Assembly: GCF_031624395.1 (NCBI RefSeq)
Contig: NZ_JAMQON010000005.1
Span: 248,001 to 312,000 of the forward strand
DNA: 64,000 nt
Direction: 5' to 3'
DNA from: Halomicroarcula saliterrae
Lineage (GTDB): Archaea; Halobacteriota; Halobacteria; Halobacteriales; Haloarculaceae
Translations under genes and position numbers: made by a program
Shown: positions 1 through 8,137 of the stretch, in pieces
Layout of the letters: each line of letters opens with the position of its first letter
Numbering within the stretch: position 1 is the first letter of the stretch
Notes under the pieces: model-generated
What the model saw: only the letters and a program-made list of their open reading frames with translations
Databases searched by the model: none
What the model was told of the DNA's origin: nothing

Positions 1-835
1 CGACTGTGAGCAGCCCGACGTAGAGATACGACGCCAGGTTGAACTGCTCTGCGACCGGGCTGCCGGCGTCGAACATTCGGGCGTACTCGGTGACCGGTGG
101 GAGAAGACCGCCGAGTACGTCCGGGAGGAAAGTCAGGGCCCCCCGATAGAACAGCCCGTTCATCATCACGACGAACATGGCCAGCGTGAACCCGACGGTA
201 AACAGTGCTCGGCTATCGGCGACGAACCCCGAGAGCGACATCGACGGCCGCTCGTCGGTCCCCCCGTCGACGCTGACCGCCGCCGTCTCGTCGAAATCGG
301 TCGCCAGCGCGTACAGGACGGCCACTACTGCGGGCACAACCAGCAGCCTCGTGACGACCCGCCAGTCGAAGTTCAGCAACAAGAGCGCAGTGAGCAACGG
401 GCCGAACGCGATTCCGAGGTTCCCCGCCATGCCGTGGTACGCGAAAGCCGTGCCTCGGTTCTCGACGCCGGTCGAGATGAGGGAGAGGCCCGACGGGTGA
501 TACACGCTCGCCGCGAGTCCCCACGCCGCGAGCGCGATTGCGATGGTCACGATGCCGCTGGCGACGCTCAAGAGCAGAAACGACAGCGCCATGCCGACGA
601 GACAGAACAGGATCAGGGTCCGGGAACCGTACCGGTCAGCCAACACGCCGCCGGGCAGTGCTCCGATACCGAACAGCGCGTACCCGAGAGCCACGACGAG
701 CCCGAGCATCGCTGTCGAGACGGAGAACTCGAGGAGCCAGATGACGACCAAAATCGGAATCGAGAGCTCGAACGTGTGAACTATCGCGTGAGAGACACTG
801 GTGAATAAGACGACTGAGCGTGCGTTTTCTTCCAT
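1..835 (-). CDS. MFS transporter, partial (C-terminus beyond window)
   Basis: The reverse strand reads open from an ATG at 835 to the window edge, giving about 278 residues of an integral membrane protein. Successive hydrophobic helices and the MFS loop 2-3 motif GGVLADRYGSR (near residue 58) identify a major facilitator superfamily transporter. An acidic cytoplasmic loop (around residue 195) separates the first six helices from the second half, as in 12-helix MFS proteins; the end is cut off by the window. It lies downstream of, and in the same direction as, the amidase ending at 1052, with 216 bases between them, so it may import the amide substrate or export a product. The substrate is unknown. 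Confidence 0.85.
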   Translation of the reverse strand, partial: MEENARSVVLFTSVSHAIVHTFELSIPILVVIWLLEFSVSTAMLGLVVALGYALFGIGALPGGVLADRYGSRTLILFCLVGMALSFLLLSVASGIVTIAIALAAWGLAASVYHPSGLSLISTGVENRGTAFAYHGMAGNLGIAFGPLLTALLLLNFDWRVVTRLLVVPAVVAVLYALATDFDETAAVSVDGGTDERPSMSLSGFVADSRALFTVGFTLAMFVVMMNGLFYRGALTFLPDVLGGLLPPVTEYARMFDAGSPVAEQFNLASYLYVGLLTV

Positions 836-1051
836 CACTGGGATACGCGATGCTACGAGTGTCGGCAGGCTTAGTCTTTTCTGCAACGGTAGATATGCCG
901 CGGCGAAGAGTCGCCGCGTGCTGTCACAGGGACACCGACCGGACGGCGACGCCGGTCCGACCCCATCGCGGCGAGCGGGGCGACACCGGAGGAACGTGCC
1001 CGAGGGGGGCTGAATCGCCCGTTCGTCGCTGCCAGTCCGCCGACGGTACCG

Positions 1052-2557
1052 TCAGTCGGGTCCAAGCGGCGGGGCCGTGGCGGGCGGGCGCCGCGTTTGA
1101 GCCCGACGCTCGTAGGCGGCGGCCATCCCGACGAGCGTCGCTTCGCTGTGGGGCGCGCCGAGTAGCTCGACGCCGACGGGGAGGCCGTCGTCGGTGAACC
1201 CTGCGGGCATCGAGATGCCTGGACAGGAGGACTGCGAGGAGATGACGGTGTTGACCGGGTAGTCCGCACGGGTCAGGTCGCCGCTCCGCAGCTCGGCGTG
1301 CCGGGGCGGGACGACCTGCACGTCCGGGAACACGAGGGCATCGAGGTCGCGGTCGGCCAGCAGATAGACGAGTGTCTCCCGAAGCGACTCCTGGGCGGCG
1401 ACCCTTTCCCAGTAGTCCGGGACCGTAGTCGGGTCCTCCGGGGCGGCGGCGATAGTCTCGAACAGCTCTAACCCCTCGTGGTACGCCCCCTTCCGGTGGA
1501 GTTCCGCGACGGAATCGACGGGAGGGCGCTCCAGACCGGCGAGAAACGCGTCGATATCACGCTTTGGCTGCAAAGCGTGCAGCGAACTGGTGTCGAGACG
1601 CTCCTGTAGCCCCGGGATACCGACCGGGTCGACCAGCTCGGCACCCGCCTCCGACATCGTCGACAGTGCCGTTTCGACGACCGACGTCACCGGCGCTGCA
1701 GTCGGGTCAGCGTCGCTCCCGAACACGTCACGAACGACGCCGAGTCGGGCCCCGTCGAGGCCGGTGCCATCGATGGCCGACACGCAGGACCCGGGGGAAC
1801 CGCCGAACCGCGCGGCCCCCGTCCGCTCGTCGCGTCTATCGAACCCGGCTATCACGTCCAGTACGCGGGCGAGGTCCTCGACTGTCCGTGCCATCGGTCC
1901 GGGGGTGTCCTGTCGCGTTACCAGCGGAGACAGCCCCGCGCGACTCACCAGCCCGGTCGTCGGCCGAAGGCCGTAGAGGTTACAGCACGATGCGGGGACG
2001 CGAATAGAGCCGCCAGTGTCCTCACCGATGCCGACCGCACCGAGGTTAGCAGCGACGCCGGCCCCGGTGCCTGCACTGGAGCCCCCCGAGTCTCGGTCTA
2101 GATCGTAGGGGTTCTTCGTCTGGCCGAGCACGGACGAGTATCCCACGAAGCCCGCGGCCCAGTCCGGGAGGTTCGTTTTCGCGAGGATAACCGCGCCGGC
2201 CTCTTTCAAGCGCCGGACGATAGTCGCGTCCTCGGCCGGGACGTAGTCGGCGAACGCTTCCGAGCCGAACGTCGTCACGAGGCCCGCCGTGGAGACCTGG
2301 TCCTTGACGAGAACGGGTATCCCGTGGAGCGGGCCACAGAGCCCGCTTTCGGCGAACCGCTGGTCGAGCTCCGCGGCCCGGTCCCTCGCTGCGGGGTTGA
2401 CCGTGACGACGCTGTTTATCCGCGGTCCGTCCCGGTCGTAGGCCCCGATTCGCTCGATGTACTGGTCGACGATACTCTCACTCGTGAGTTCACCGCGTCG
2501 CATCGCGGCGTGTAGCTCCCCGATAGTCGCCTCGACGATAGATGATGGATACGACAT
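1052..2557 (-). CDS. Amidase (amidase signature family)
   Basis: A 501-residue enzyme of the amidase signature family, which hydrolyses carboxylic amides to acid plus ammonia with a Ser-cisSer-Lys triad. Visible elements are Lys85 in LVKDQ, the glycine/serine stretch GGSSAGTGAG (158-167) carrying the cis-Ser, and the nucleophile Ser184 in TGGSIRVPA. The frame stays open 144 bases upstream, but the protein similarity begins at MSYPSS, so the ATG at 2557 is chosen. It is divergent from the EthD-like gene and is followed by a same-strand MFS transporter. Family members act on very diverse amides and the substrate here cannot be predicted. Two further amidases lie at 14.3-17.2 kb. Confidence 0.9.
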   Translation of the reverse strand: MSYPSSIVEATIGELHAAMRRGELTSESIVDQYIERIGAYDRDGPRINSVVTVNPAARDRAAELDQRFAESGLCGPLHGIPVLVKDQVSTAGLVTTFGSEAFADYVPAEDATIVRRLKEAGAVILAKTNLPDWAAGFVGYSSVLGQTKNPYDLDRDSGGSSAGTGAGVAANLGAVGIGEDTGGSIRVPASCCNLYGLRPTTGLVSRAGLSPLVTRQDTPGPMARTVEDLARVLDVIAGFDRRDERTGAARFGGSPGSCVSAIDGTGLDGARLGVVRDVFGSDADPTAAPVTSVVETALSTMSEAGAELVDPVGIPGLQERLDTSSLHALQPKRDIDAFLAGLERPPVDSVAELHRKGAYHEGLELFETIAAAPEDPTTVPDYWERVAAQESLRETLVYLLADRDLDALVFPDVQVVPPRHAELRSGDLTRADYPVNTVISSQSSCPGISMPAGFTDDGLPVGVELLGAPHSEATLVGMAAAYERRAQTRRPPATAPPLGPD

Positions 2558-2788
2558 TCTGTAATAGATTTCCCGTACTGTCACATATATCGGTGAAATG
2601 CGCCATATACGTTTGGAAATACAGGATATTTGTTCGAGAGTTCGTGCTGTCTCTGTCGCGTCCCGGTTCCGTCTGTCCCGCCCTACGGTGTCGGAGTGCA
2701 TACCGTGTCTCCCGGGATATCCGGTTGCGGCCAGAATTGAATAAACGTTCGAGTGTTATTGTAATAACGGACGTTTGTAACCCTAATC

Positions 2789-2796
2789 TATATATT
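2789..2796 (+). promoter_or_regulatory. TATA box of EthD-like gene
   Basis: TATATATT is centred 26 bases upstream of the GTG at 2818, the spacing expected for a leaderless haloarchaeal transcript. It therefore supports the GTG start. Confidence 0.6.
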
Positions 2797-2817
2797 GTGT
2801 GGGATTGACCAACTGCT

Positions 2818-3198
2818 GTGGTCAAACTAGTCCTGCTAAAGAAGCCGACGGAAGGTGTCAGCCGCGACGAACTCATCGAGTATCTTCGGACAGTCCACGG
2901 GCCGCACAACGCGAGCCTCCCCGGGAACGACTACTCGCTCTCGGTACAGGTCGACCCGGACGACGAGGACGCGATTCCGGACGATATGGAGTACTACGAC
3001 GAGAGCGAGACCATCCCGGTCGACCCGGAGGACACCGAGTACGACTCCCTGGAGATACACGAGTTCGAGACGGTCGAAGACCTCATCGAGGCCCATTCGA
3101 CCGAGAGCGCACAGGAGGCGGCCGACAAACTTGACGAAATGATTGACTTTGAAGAGGAGATCGCGTTCGTCGTCGACGACGAACAGATAGAGCTCTAG
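2818..3198 (+). CDS. EthD-domain-like small protein
   Basis: A 126-residue acidic protein whose first 45 residues (VKLVLLKKPTEGVSRDELIEYL, then a TVHGPHNASLP segment) match the pattern of EthD-type dimeric alpha-beta barrel proteins: a beta strand, a short helix with an E-L/F-x-x-Y/W core, then an HxP/HGP turn. EthD proteins are often found with catabolic gene sets but have no single agreed reaction. The GTG start is supported by a TATA box 26 bases upstream. The C-terminal half is very rich in Asp and Glu, as usual for halophiles. It sits between a divergent amidase and a deaminase gene, so it probably belongs to the amide-catabolism island. The function is not known. Confidence 0.7.
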   Translation: MVKLVLLKKPTEGVSRDELIEYLRTVHGPHNASLPGNDYSLSVQVDPDDEDAIPDDMEYYDESETIPVDPEDTEYDSLEIHEFETVEDLIEAHSTESAQEAADKLDEMIDFEEEIAFVVDDEQIEL

Positions 3199-3428
3199 GT
3201 CGCTTTCTCCCGCACGCAGACGGTGGTGGTCACCTGCCTCTGAGCCCGCGAACACAGCAGTCGGCATCCCAGACGGGGAAGACTCGTCACAGACGGTGTG
3301 TACCCTGCGGGTCACTGAGCCCACGACATCACCTGCCGGTGGCGCGACCGAAACGCGTCGGTGTGTTCGGGCAATATGGCCGCGAGCGAACACACTAAAC
3401 CAACGCTCACCGTGGAGTAGAGTGGACA

Positions 3429-3893
3429 ATGGTTGATATCGAGGCGTTAGACCACGAGAAGTTCACCGACCGCGCCTGTGACCTCGCCCGCATTGCCGGC
3501 GAGCGTGGCGACGGCCCGTACGGCTCACTGCTCGTCGTCGACGGCGAAATCATAATGGAAGAGACGAACCGCGAGGTGACTGACGACGACCTGTCGCTCC
3601 ATCCGGAGTTGACGCTCGCGAGACGAGCGGCGCAGGAACTCGACGAGGAGACGGCCAGAGAAGCCGTCATGTACACGAGCACCGAACCGTGCCCGATGTG
3701 TTCGACGGGGATGGCCTACGCCGGCCTCGGGGCTGTCGTCTACAGCGTCTCCGGCGAGCGTGCCTCGGAGCTCCGAGGCGGCGGCACCGGCGGGATTCCA
3801 TCCGACGAAGTGTTCGACAGGCTCGACGCCGATATAGAGGTTATCGGTCCCGTGCTGCAGACGGAAGGCGAAGCGGTTCACGAAGCGTTCTGA
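3429..3893 (+). CDS. CDA-fold nucleoside/nucleobase deaminase
   Basis: A 154-residue protein of the cytidine/deoxycytidylate deaminase superfamily, closest in layout to TadA/guanine-deaminase-like members. The zinc site is visible as HPE (in place of the usual HAE; residues 57-59) and the PCPMC motif near residue 84 preceded by TSTE. These enzymes replace an exocyclic amino group with oxygen using a zinc-bound water. The context of cytosine-deaminase-like hydrolases and a hydantoinase suggests a nucleobase or related cyclic amidine as substrate rather than tRNA, but this is inference. It converges on the codA-like gene ending at 3940 and is preceded by a 230-base gap in which no clear feature was seen. 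Confidence 0.82.
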   Translation: MVDIEALDHEKFTDRACDLARIAGERGDGPYGSLLVVDGEIIMEETNREVTDDDLSLHPELTLARRAAQELDEETAREAVMYTSTEPCPMCSTGMAYAGLGAVVYSVSGERASELRGGGTGGIPSDEVFDRLDADIEVIGPVLQTEGEAVHEAF

Positions 3894-3939
3894 CCGGGGC
3901 GAACAGACACTCGCCAAGGGCGGGCGAATCGACGAAGTG

Positions 3940-5247
3940 TCAACGACGGCCGAAGTCGACCGTCTTGTCCATCCCGTGCTCGTAGACAGTACTGGTGCGA
4001 CTTGACTCCGCGATGGGGTTGCCGTCCCGGAGCACCAGAGGTCGCACGGGCTGGGTTCGAAGCGCGTCGAACGGGTCGGTCGCGTCGTACACGACCAGCG
4101 AGCCCTCATTGCCGGCCTCGATACCGTAGTCGTTGACACCGAACACCGCCGCGTTCCCTTCGAGAAGCATGTTCCACAGCGTCGCGGTGTCTTCGTCCCC
4201 GTTCATGTGGGCGAGGTGGACGAGCACGAACGCGGCCTTCAGCGGGTCGCCGTCGCCGTAGCTGTGGAAGTGGTCGACGATGTCGTCCTGACCGATACCG
4301 ACGGCGACCCCCTGGTCCCGGAGGGCTTCGATTCGCGTGTGGCCGCGGCGACGGGGGAAGTCGTCGTAGCGGCCCTGCAGGACCGCGTTCGCCATCGGAT
4401 TCGTGACGACGTTCATCCCGCTCTCCCCGATAATCCGGACGAGCTTGTCGGCGTAGGCGTTCGCGTACGAATGCAAGGCCGTGGCGTGGCTGGCGGTCAC
4501 TCTCTCCCCGAGGCCGCGTTTCAGCGCCTCGCTGGCCAGGACGCCGGTGTAGCGGGACTGCGGGTCGTCGGTCTCGTCGATGTGGAGGTCGGCTTGCGCG
4601 TCGTATTTCTCAGCCGTGTCTAACACCGTCCTGACGTGTGCGTTGCCGTCTTCGGTGATGTGCTCTCTGTGGGGGATGCCGCCGACGATGTCGAGGCCGC
4701 GTTCCATCGCCGCTTCGAACCGCGTCAATTTCTCCTCGCCTCCCGTGTAGAGACAGCCCATCGGAAACGCCACAATCTGGATGTCGACGAAGCCGGCCAG
4801 TTCCTCCCTGACCTCCAGCATGGCTTCGAGACCGACCTCGGAGCGCTCGTCCGAGTTGACGTCGAGGTGGGTCCGAACACGCGTGACGCCGTTCGCCGCG
4901 AACCATCGAGCGACCTTCTTCGCGCGGTCTTTGTAATTCTGTTTCGTGAGGTCCTCTTTCGTGTCGTTCCAGAGCCGCCAGCCTTCCTCCAGCGTCCCGG
5001 TCCCGTTCCAGTTGGGGACGCCGGCAGTCAACGCGGCGTAGAGGTGCGTGTGCGATTCTATCAGCGGCGGGGTAACGAGACGCCCGGCGGCGTCGAATCG
5101 CTGGTCGTGGTCGAACGCGTCGGGGTCGCCGTCGCCGGCCCGGACGACCCTGTCGATACGTCCGTTCCGGATTTCGATATCGACGTTGTTCTCGCGCTCG
5201 CCAGAGGGACCGATCACGTTGGCGTCGGTGACGATGTATTCGGACAC
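3940..5247 (-). CDS. Cytosine-deaminase-like amidohydrolase (paralogue 1)
   Basis: A 435-residue metal-dependent hydrolase of the amidohydrolase superfamily, CodA-like subgroup. Metal ligands appear as SHTH (His66, His68), then HIDETDD with a His and the catalytic Glu as in CodA, a later ASHATALHS and the terminal GQDDIVD aspartate. CodA-like enzymes deaminate cytosine, isoguanine, creatinine or triazines, so the exact ring substrate is open. The frame extends to a TTG at 5256, but a GTG at 5247 aligns with its paralogue's start and has a TATA-like element 27 bases upstream. It is divergently placed against paralogue 2 across a 271-base intergenic region. It carries GQDD where the paralogue has GHDD. 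Confidence 0.85.
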   Translation of the reverse strand: MSEYIVTDANVIGPSGERENNVDIEIRNGRIDRVVRAGDGDPDAFDHDQRFDAAGRLVTPPLIESHTHLYAALTAGVPNWNGTGTLEEGWRLWNDTKEDLTKQNYKDRAKKVARWFAANGVTRVRTHLDVNSDERSEVGLEAMLEVREELAGFVDIQIVAFPMGCLYTGGEEKLTRFEAAMERGLDIVGGIPHREHITEDGNAHVRTVLDTAEKYDAQADLHIDETDDPQSRYTGVLASEALKRGLGERVTASHATALHSYANAYADKLVRIIGESGMNVVTNPMANAVLQGRYDDFPRRRGHTRIEALRDQGVAVGIGQDDIVDHFHSYGDGDPLKAAFVLVHLAHMNGDEDTATLWNMLLEGNAAVFGVNDYGIEAGNEGSLVVYDATDPFDALRTQPVRPLVLRDGNPIAESSRTSTVYEHGMDKTVDFGRR

Positions 5248-5270
5248 ACCGTACAACAGCTAAAGTGTAC

Positions 5271-5278
5271 AAAAATAA
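5271..5278 (-). promoter_or_regulatory. TATA box of codA-like paralogue 1
   Basis: On the reverse strand TTATTTTT is centred about 27 bases before the GTG at 5247. This favours the GTG over the upstream TTG as the start. Confidence 0.5.
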
Positions 5279-5487
5279 CCCGCTGAATACGCCAAATATT
5301 TCCCCAGTGCGCTAATTTATATTCGTATATTAAGGAATAGCCGCGAAAATTTGACTCCACTCACGGGCCGGAGCAGCGATGGGCACTCGGGCACACCACG
5401 GCGGAGTCGAGCCGGGAGGTGCGGCGGGCAGACACGAGCGATATCATCTTCACGTGATAATACCGGTTGCATTGCAGTAATCGTAGA

Positions 5488-5496
5488 TTATTTAAA
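5488..5496 (+). promoter_or_regulatory. TATA box of codA-like paralogue 2
   Basis: TTATTTAAA is centred 27 bases upstream of the ATG at 5519, indicating a leaderless transcript. A short dyad TATCA-N8-TGATA (5442-5459) lies just upstream and could be an operator. Confidence 0.6.
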
Positions 5497-5518
5497 CATT
5501 AGCCGTAATTGCTAGTTG

Positions 5519-6820
5519 ATGTCCGATTCTATACTTCAGAATTGTACAACTGTTGGTGGAGACTCGATAGATATCGAAATACAGGATGGCGTCATCGACA
5601 GGGTCGTCCCCGCCGGGGAAGGGGACGCGAGTGCATACGACCCAGCGGATAGATACGACGTCGACGGCAATCTGGTCACGCCGACCGTAACTGAGTCACA
5701 CACCCACCTGTTCAACGCGCTCTCGGAGGGGAATCCACACACGAACGACGTCGGGACGCTCGAACAGGCCTGGCAAACGGGCGAAAAGAACAGCGTTCAC
5801 CGGACGGAAGAGGTCGTGAAGAAGAACGCGCGACGGGTGCTGAACTGGTTTGTCTCCTACGGTGTGACCCGGGTCCGCAGTCACCTCTCGCTGACCGCCT
5901 CGAAAGAGGGGCCGTTCACAGCCGCGGAAGCGATGCTCGAAATCAAAGAAGAGTACAGCGATATCGTCGACCTCCAGCTCGTCGGGGTTCCGGATAGGGG
6001 GTACATACGGGACGAGGAGAAGTTCAGCCAGTTCGAGACGCTGCTAGATATGGGCATCGACGTCGTCGGAGGGTGGCCACACCGCGAGGACACCCGGGAG
6101 TACGGTGTCGAACACACCAGGGCCGCCCTGGACCTGGCGACGGAACACGACCTGCTTGTCGACCTCCACATCGACGAGACTGACGACCCCAACTCGAGGT
6201 ACACCGAGGTGCTGGCGACCGAAGCCATGGAGCGTGGCATCGGCGACCGAACGACGGCGAGTCACGTTACGGCGATGCACTCGTACCCGAACGCCTACGC
6301 GGATAAGCTCTCGCGGTTGTTGGCCGAAAGCGGTGTGAGCGTCATCACGAATCCGCTCTCGAATTCAGTCCTCCAGGGGCGATACGACGACTACCCCAAA
6401 CGCCGCGGCTTCACTCGTCTCGACGAACTGGCCGATGCAGGTGTGACCGTGGGTATCGGCCACGACGATATCGGGGATTCGGCGAACCCGTACGGGGACG
6501 GCGATCCCCTCAAGGTCCTGTACTTCCTGGCACACTTCGCTCACAAGAACCGGCTGGGCGACGAGACACAGCTCTGGAACATGCTCCTCCGGAACAACGC
6601 GGAAATCTTCGGCTTGAATCCCCGGGAATCGACGTTGACCGAAGGTACGGAAGGGTCCGTCGTCGTGTACGACTCGCCGTCCGCCTTCGACGCGATCCGA
6701 ACTATCGCACCGCGGACGCTCGTGATGAAAGACGGGCAGGTCATCGCCCGGACGAGCCGCGACGCCCAGATTCTGTCCAATGATATCGGAGCGGTCGATT
6801 TCAGCAAGGAAGACATCTGA
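5519..6820 (+). CDS. Cytosine-deaminase-like amidohydrolase (paralogue 2)
   Basis: A 433-residue paralogue of the divergent gene at 3940-5247, clearly alignable along its length. It has the CodA-type metal site: SHTH (His61, His63), HIDETDD, ASHVTAMHS and GHDDIGD. The predicted reaction is hydrolytic deamination of a small ring amidine such as cytosine or creatinine; the substrate is not resolvable here. The ATG at 5519 is chosen over a TTG directly before it because of the TATA spacing. A major facilitator transporter starts 13 bases after its stop, so the two are almost certainly co-transcribed as an uptake-plus-hydrolysis pair. Confidence 0.85.
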   Translation: MSDSILQNCTTVGGDSIDIEIQDGVIDRVVPAGEGDASAYDPADRYDVDGNLVTPTVTESHTHLFNALSEGNPHTNDVGTLEQAWQTGEKNSVHRTEEVVKKNARRVLNWFVSYGVTRVRSHLSLTASKEGPFTAAEAMLEIKEEYSDIVDLQLVGVPDRGYIRDEEKFSQFETLLDMGIDVVGGWPHREDTREYGVEHTRAALDLATEHDLLVDLHIDETDDPNSRYTEVLATEAMERGIGDRTTASHVTAMHSYPNAYADKLSRLLAESGVSVITNPLSNSVLQGRYDDYPKRRGFTRLDELADAGVTVGIGHDDIGDSANPYGDGDPLKVLYFLAHFAHKNRLGDETQLWNMLLRNNAEIFGLNPRESTLTEGTEGSVVVYDSPSAFDAIRTIAPRTLVMKDGQVIARTSRDAQILSNDIGAVDFSKEDI

Positions 6821-6833
6821 CCGGACCGCTCCG

Positions 6834-8018
6834 ATGGAAACCACGCAGGACACAGCCTCGCTTGTCGGTATCCTGACGGCCGCGTCGCTCGCAGGCGGCG
6901 CATCGAAATACGCTATCGGTCCGCTCGTGCCGGAGATAACCGCGAGTTTCGACGTGACGACTGCGACGGTCGGCATCGCACTGAGCGCGATGTGGTTCGC
7001 GTTCGCAGCCGTCCAGTTTATCGGCGGTGTGTTGGCCGACCTGGTCGGTGAGCGGTTCGTTCTGCTGGCATCGGTCTCGCTCATTTTCCTGGGGAGTTCG
7101 TTGCTGTTTGTTGCACCCACGTTTCCGATTTTCCTCGGTGCCCTTGTCGTTCTGGGTTCGGGGACCGGAGCGCTGTTGATATCCTCGGCGACCTACATCG
7201 GCAAGACCTTCGAGACGATGGGCGGCAAGCTCGGCGTGATAACGCTGGGGTCGTCGGCCGCTGGACTCCTCGCCCCGCTGCTTGCCGTCACGTTGGGAGC
7301 GCTCTACGGCTGGCGAATCGTCATGCTGTCCGGTGCGACGTTGGCCCTGCCGATCTTTGTCGGCATCTACGTCGAGGTCGATTCTGTCCCGCGGGTGAGT
7401 TCCGACGACCGTCGCAGCGATATCCGGGCCGGCCTCGAACAGGTACTCGCCGGCCGCGTGCTCTTGCTGACGCTGTTCGGGGCGTCGATGTACTTCGTCT
7501 TTCAGGCTATCGCGTCGTTTTTTCCGACGATGCTGCTCGGCACGACGGACGTCTCGCCGAGAACCGCGGCCGTCGCACTCAGCGCGTTTTTCGCTCTCAC
7601 TGCGGTATCCAATCCGGTGTTCGGTCGACTCTCCGAACGCCTCGGCCGAACGCCGGTGTTGAGTGCGTGTCTCGGCGTCTCTATCATCGGGTTCGCGCTG
7701 TTGTTCGTCTCGACCACCCCGCTACTCGTGTCGGTCGGCGTGGCGTTCGTCGGCGTCGGGTCCGGGTGGGGGTCGACGCTGACGTCGAAACTGATGGAGC
7801 TCTTTACGCGTGGCGAGCGGGGCACTGGCTATGGCGTCATGAACACGCTCGCGAACGTCCTCGGCTCATCAGGGAGTGCCGTCACCGGCGTGTTCGCCCT
7901 CAGATACGGGTGGCACCAGACTATCGGCCTGATAGCCGCGATACTGGTCTGTGCGCTCTCTCTGTTGCTCGTCGACTCGATACTTCCGAAGAACGGCGGC
8001 GTAGACCCGTCAGAGTGA
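6834..8018 (+). CDS. MFS transporter
   Basis: A 394-residue integral membrane protein with about 12 hydrophobic segments and the MFS motif GGVLADLVGER in the loop after the second helix. It is a full-length major facilitator transporter. The ATG at 6834 is selected because the upstream in-frame stretch overlaps the codA-like gene and is not membrane-like. It is in the same operon as codA-like paralogue 2 (13-base gap), which makes it the likely importer for that enzyme's substrate. It is a different MFS lineage from the partial gene at 1-835 as judged by its N-terminal sequence. The transported compound is unknown. Confidence 0.88.
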   Translation: METTQDTASLVGILTAASLAGGASKYAIGPLVPEITASFDVTTATVGIALSAMWFAFAAVQFIGGVLADLVGERFVLLASVSLIFLGSSLLFVAPTFPIFLGALVVLGSGTGALLISSATYIGKTFETMGGKLGVITLGSSAAGLLAPLLAVTLGALYGWRIVMLSGATLALPIFVGIYVEVDSVPRVSSDDRRSDIRAGLEQVLAGRVLLLTLFGASMYFVFQAIASFFPTMLLGTTDVSPRTAAVALSAFFALTAVSNPVFGRLSERLGRTPVLSACLGVSIIGFALLFVSTTPLLVSVGVAFVGVGSGWGSTLTSKLMELFTRGERGTGYGVMNTLANVLGSSGSAVTGVFALRYGWHQTIGLIAAILVCALSLLLVDSILPKNGGVDPSE

Positions 8019-8137
8019 GCACCCCGAACGACAGCGCTCCCGAGCGGACTAGTTCGACTGCTCTCCTTCGGTCCGCAGTCGTAGCGTCCAAGATTTATAG
8101 TAATACTTTTGCGAATGTGCATATATATCACGTATGA

